Part shown: positions 4,570 to 5,327 of the stretch, in pieces
Layout: each line of letters begins with the position of its first letter
How positions within the stretch are numbered: position 1 is the first letter of the stretch
Assembly: GCA_964544115.1 (NCBI GenBank)
Contig: CAZJBP010000219.1
Span: 1 to 5,327, forward strand
Direction: 5' to 3'
Origin: CAZJBP01 sp964544115
Lineage (GTDB): Bacteria; Verrucomicrobiota; Kiritimatiellia; UBA8416; JADHWI01
Length of the DNA stretch: 5,327 nucleotides
Made by a program: the position numbers and the translations under genes
The notes under the pieces: model-generated
Databases searched by the model: none
Told to the model about the DNA's origin: nothing
Seen by the model: the letters and a program-made list of their open reading frames with translations, nothing else

Positions 4570-5327
4570 ATGCTGGTGGTGCTTTCAAAGTGGCTGGCGG
4601 GCTGGTTCGGCCCGTTCCGCCTGTTGAGTTCCTATACGGTGTTGATCGGCCTGAGCGCGTTTGGCGCGGCCGTTCTGACCTGGGTCTTGCTGGAAAAGCA
4701 GGCCTTTTTCTCGCTGGTGCCGCGCGATCGCGGGAAAATCCTGGTGGAAGGCGGCCATGTCAGCAAGGGCAAGCCGACCGGCGTCGGGCTGCTCCTGATG
4801 CTGTTCACCCTGCCGGTCCTGGCGCTGTTGATGCCGCCTTCGCTCAAGGTGTGGGAGGTAATCGTCTGCCTGTTTGTGGCCATGCTGACGGGTTTTCTGG
4901 ACGATTCCGCGCATCTGCCCTGGGGGGCGCTCAAAAAGGGGTTGCTGGACCTGCTGATTTGCGCGGTGGCCAGCATCGCCTTGTGCCAGTTCGAATCGGT
5001 GCGCATGTGGCTGCCCCTGGTGAAGGGCGATTTCCTGGTATCGCCCTGGCTCTTCATTCCGATTTCCAGCGCCGTCATGTGGTTTGCCATCAATGCCACG
5101 AACTGCTCGGACGGCGTGGACGGGTTGGCCGGCACGCTTTCGCTGCTGTCCCTTCTCTACCTGGGCGGGCTCCTCTATGGCGTGGTGGGCCACAAGGCGA
5201 TTTCGGCGTATCTGCTGATCACCCATAATCCCGAGGGGGCGCAGTGGGCGCTGCTCGTGTTCACCTTTATTGGCACGCTGACGGCCTACCTCTGGTTCAA
5301 TGCCGAGCCCAGCCAGATGCTGATGGG
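4570..5327 (+). CDS. mraY: Phospho-N-acetylmuramoyl-pentapeptide-transferase MraY (3' end outside window)
   Basis: Integral inner-membrane enzyme that joins UDP-MurNAc-pentapeptide to undecaprenyl phosphate, giving lipid I. 252 complete codons are present (usual length about 320-370 aa). Visible family blocks are 'HVSKGKPTGVGLLL' (63-76), 'GFLDDS' (108-113) with the catalytic D111/D112 pair, 'NATNCSDGVDGLAG' (175-188), and 'AYLWFNAEPSQMLM' (239-252). The window stops at the G before the expected third catalytic Asp of the MGD motif. Hydrophobic helices lie at about 21-41, 72-89, 95-110, 125-140, 159-175, 190-206 and 226-244. The start at 4570 is the first ATG after an in-frame TAG at 4540; GGGGGA (4561-4566) is a close-set ribosome site. 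It diverges from textbook MraY: KPTGVG stands for GTPTMGG, and the DDYxK segment and its usual lysines are altered. Part of a mur/dcw cluster may follow, but this cannot be seen. Confidence 0.9.
   Translation, partial: MLVVLSKWLAGWFGPFRLLSSYTVLIGLSAFGAAVLTWVLLEKQAFFSLVPRDRGKILVEGGHVSKGKPTGVGLLLMLFTLPVLALLMPPSLKVWEVIVCLFVAMLTGFLDDSAHLPWGALKKGLLDLLICAVASIALCQFESVRMWLPLVKGDFLVSPWLFIPISSAVMWFAINATNCSDGVDGLAGTLSLLSLLYLGGLLYGVVGHKAISAYLLITHNPEGAQWALLVFTFIGTLTAYLWFNAEPSQMLM

Noticed and set aside
4512..5228. Plus-strand ORF overlapping mraY in another frame
   Set aside because: The frame from 4570 carries the MraY motifs; the other frame is Gly/Arg-rich with no motif.

Overview
The window is bacterial: Shine-Dalgarno-preceded genes, short intergenic gaps, and a MraY that starts peptidoglycan lipid I synthesis. 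The flanks are GC-rich (hand counts: 41/60 at 481-540, 44/60 at 3541-3600, 39/60 at 4921-4980). The middle is much lower (27/60 at 1741-1800, 28/60 at 2641-2700). A divergent MraY next to an alpha-L-fucosidase-like protein would fit the PVC group (Kiritimatiellota, Lentisphaerota or Verrucomicrobiota), but that placement is a weak inference.

Layout, all on the + strand. 1-252: a strong GC-rich inverted repeat at the left edge, then the leader of a DUF1189-type membrane protein gene (253-1038). About 1040-3200: a lower-GC, defence-type insert. It begins with a promoter and the broken 5' end of a PLD-domain/helicase gene (1137 to about 1340). This carries an in-frame TAA and is not among the longer ORFs. 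The remnant runs, in another frame, straight into an AbiEi-like antitoxin gene (1294-2046), followed by the AbiEii nucleotidyltransferase toxin gene (2088-3185). A long imperfect palindrome overlaps the antitoxin stop codon and the toxin leader.

3206-4438: an unusual single ORF joining an N-terminal VF530/DUF2132 domain to a GH29 (alpha-L-fucosidase)-like barrel. Its last 12 codons lie largely in one copy of a 28-bp REP-like hairpin repeat; a second copy in opposite orientation lies just downstream. 4570 to the window end: mraY with its own promoter, cut off just before the expected third catalytic Asp.

The toxin and antitoxin genes should form one abortive-infection/type IV toxin-antitoxin operon. 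With the dead helicase start, they suggest a turnover site for defence genes inserted between housekeeping or metabolic genes. The features most worth following are the helicase-remnant/antitoxin frame overlap, the VF530-GH29 fusion, the intergenic palindrome of the AbiE pair and the paired REP-like elements.
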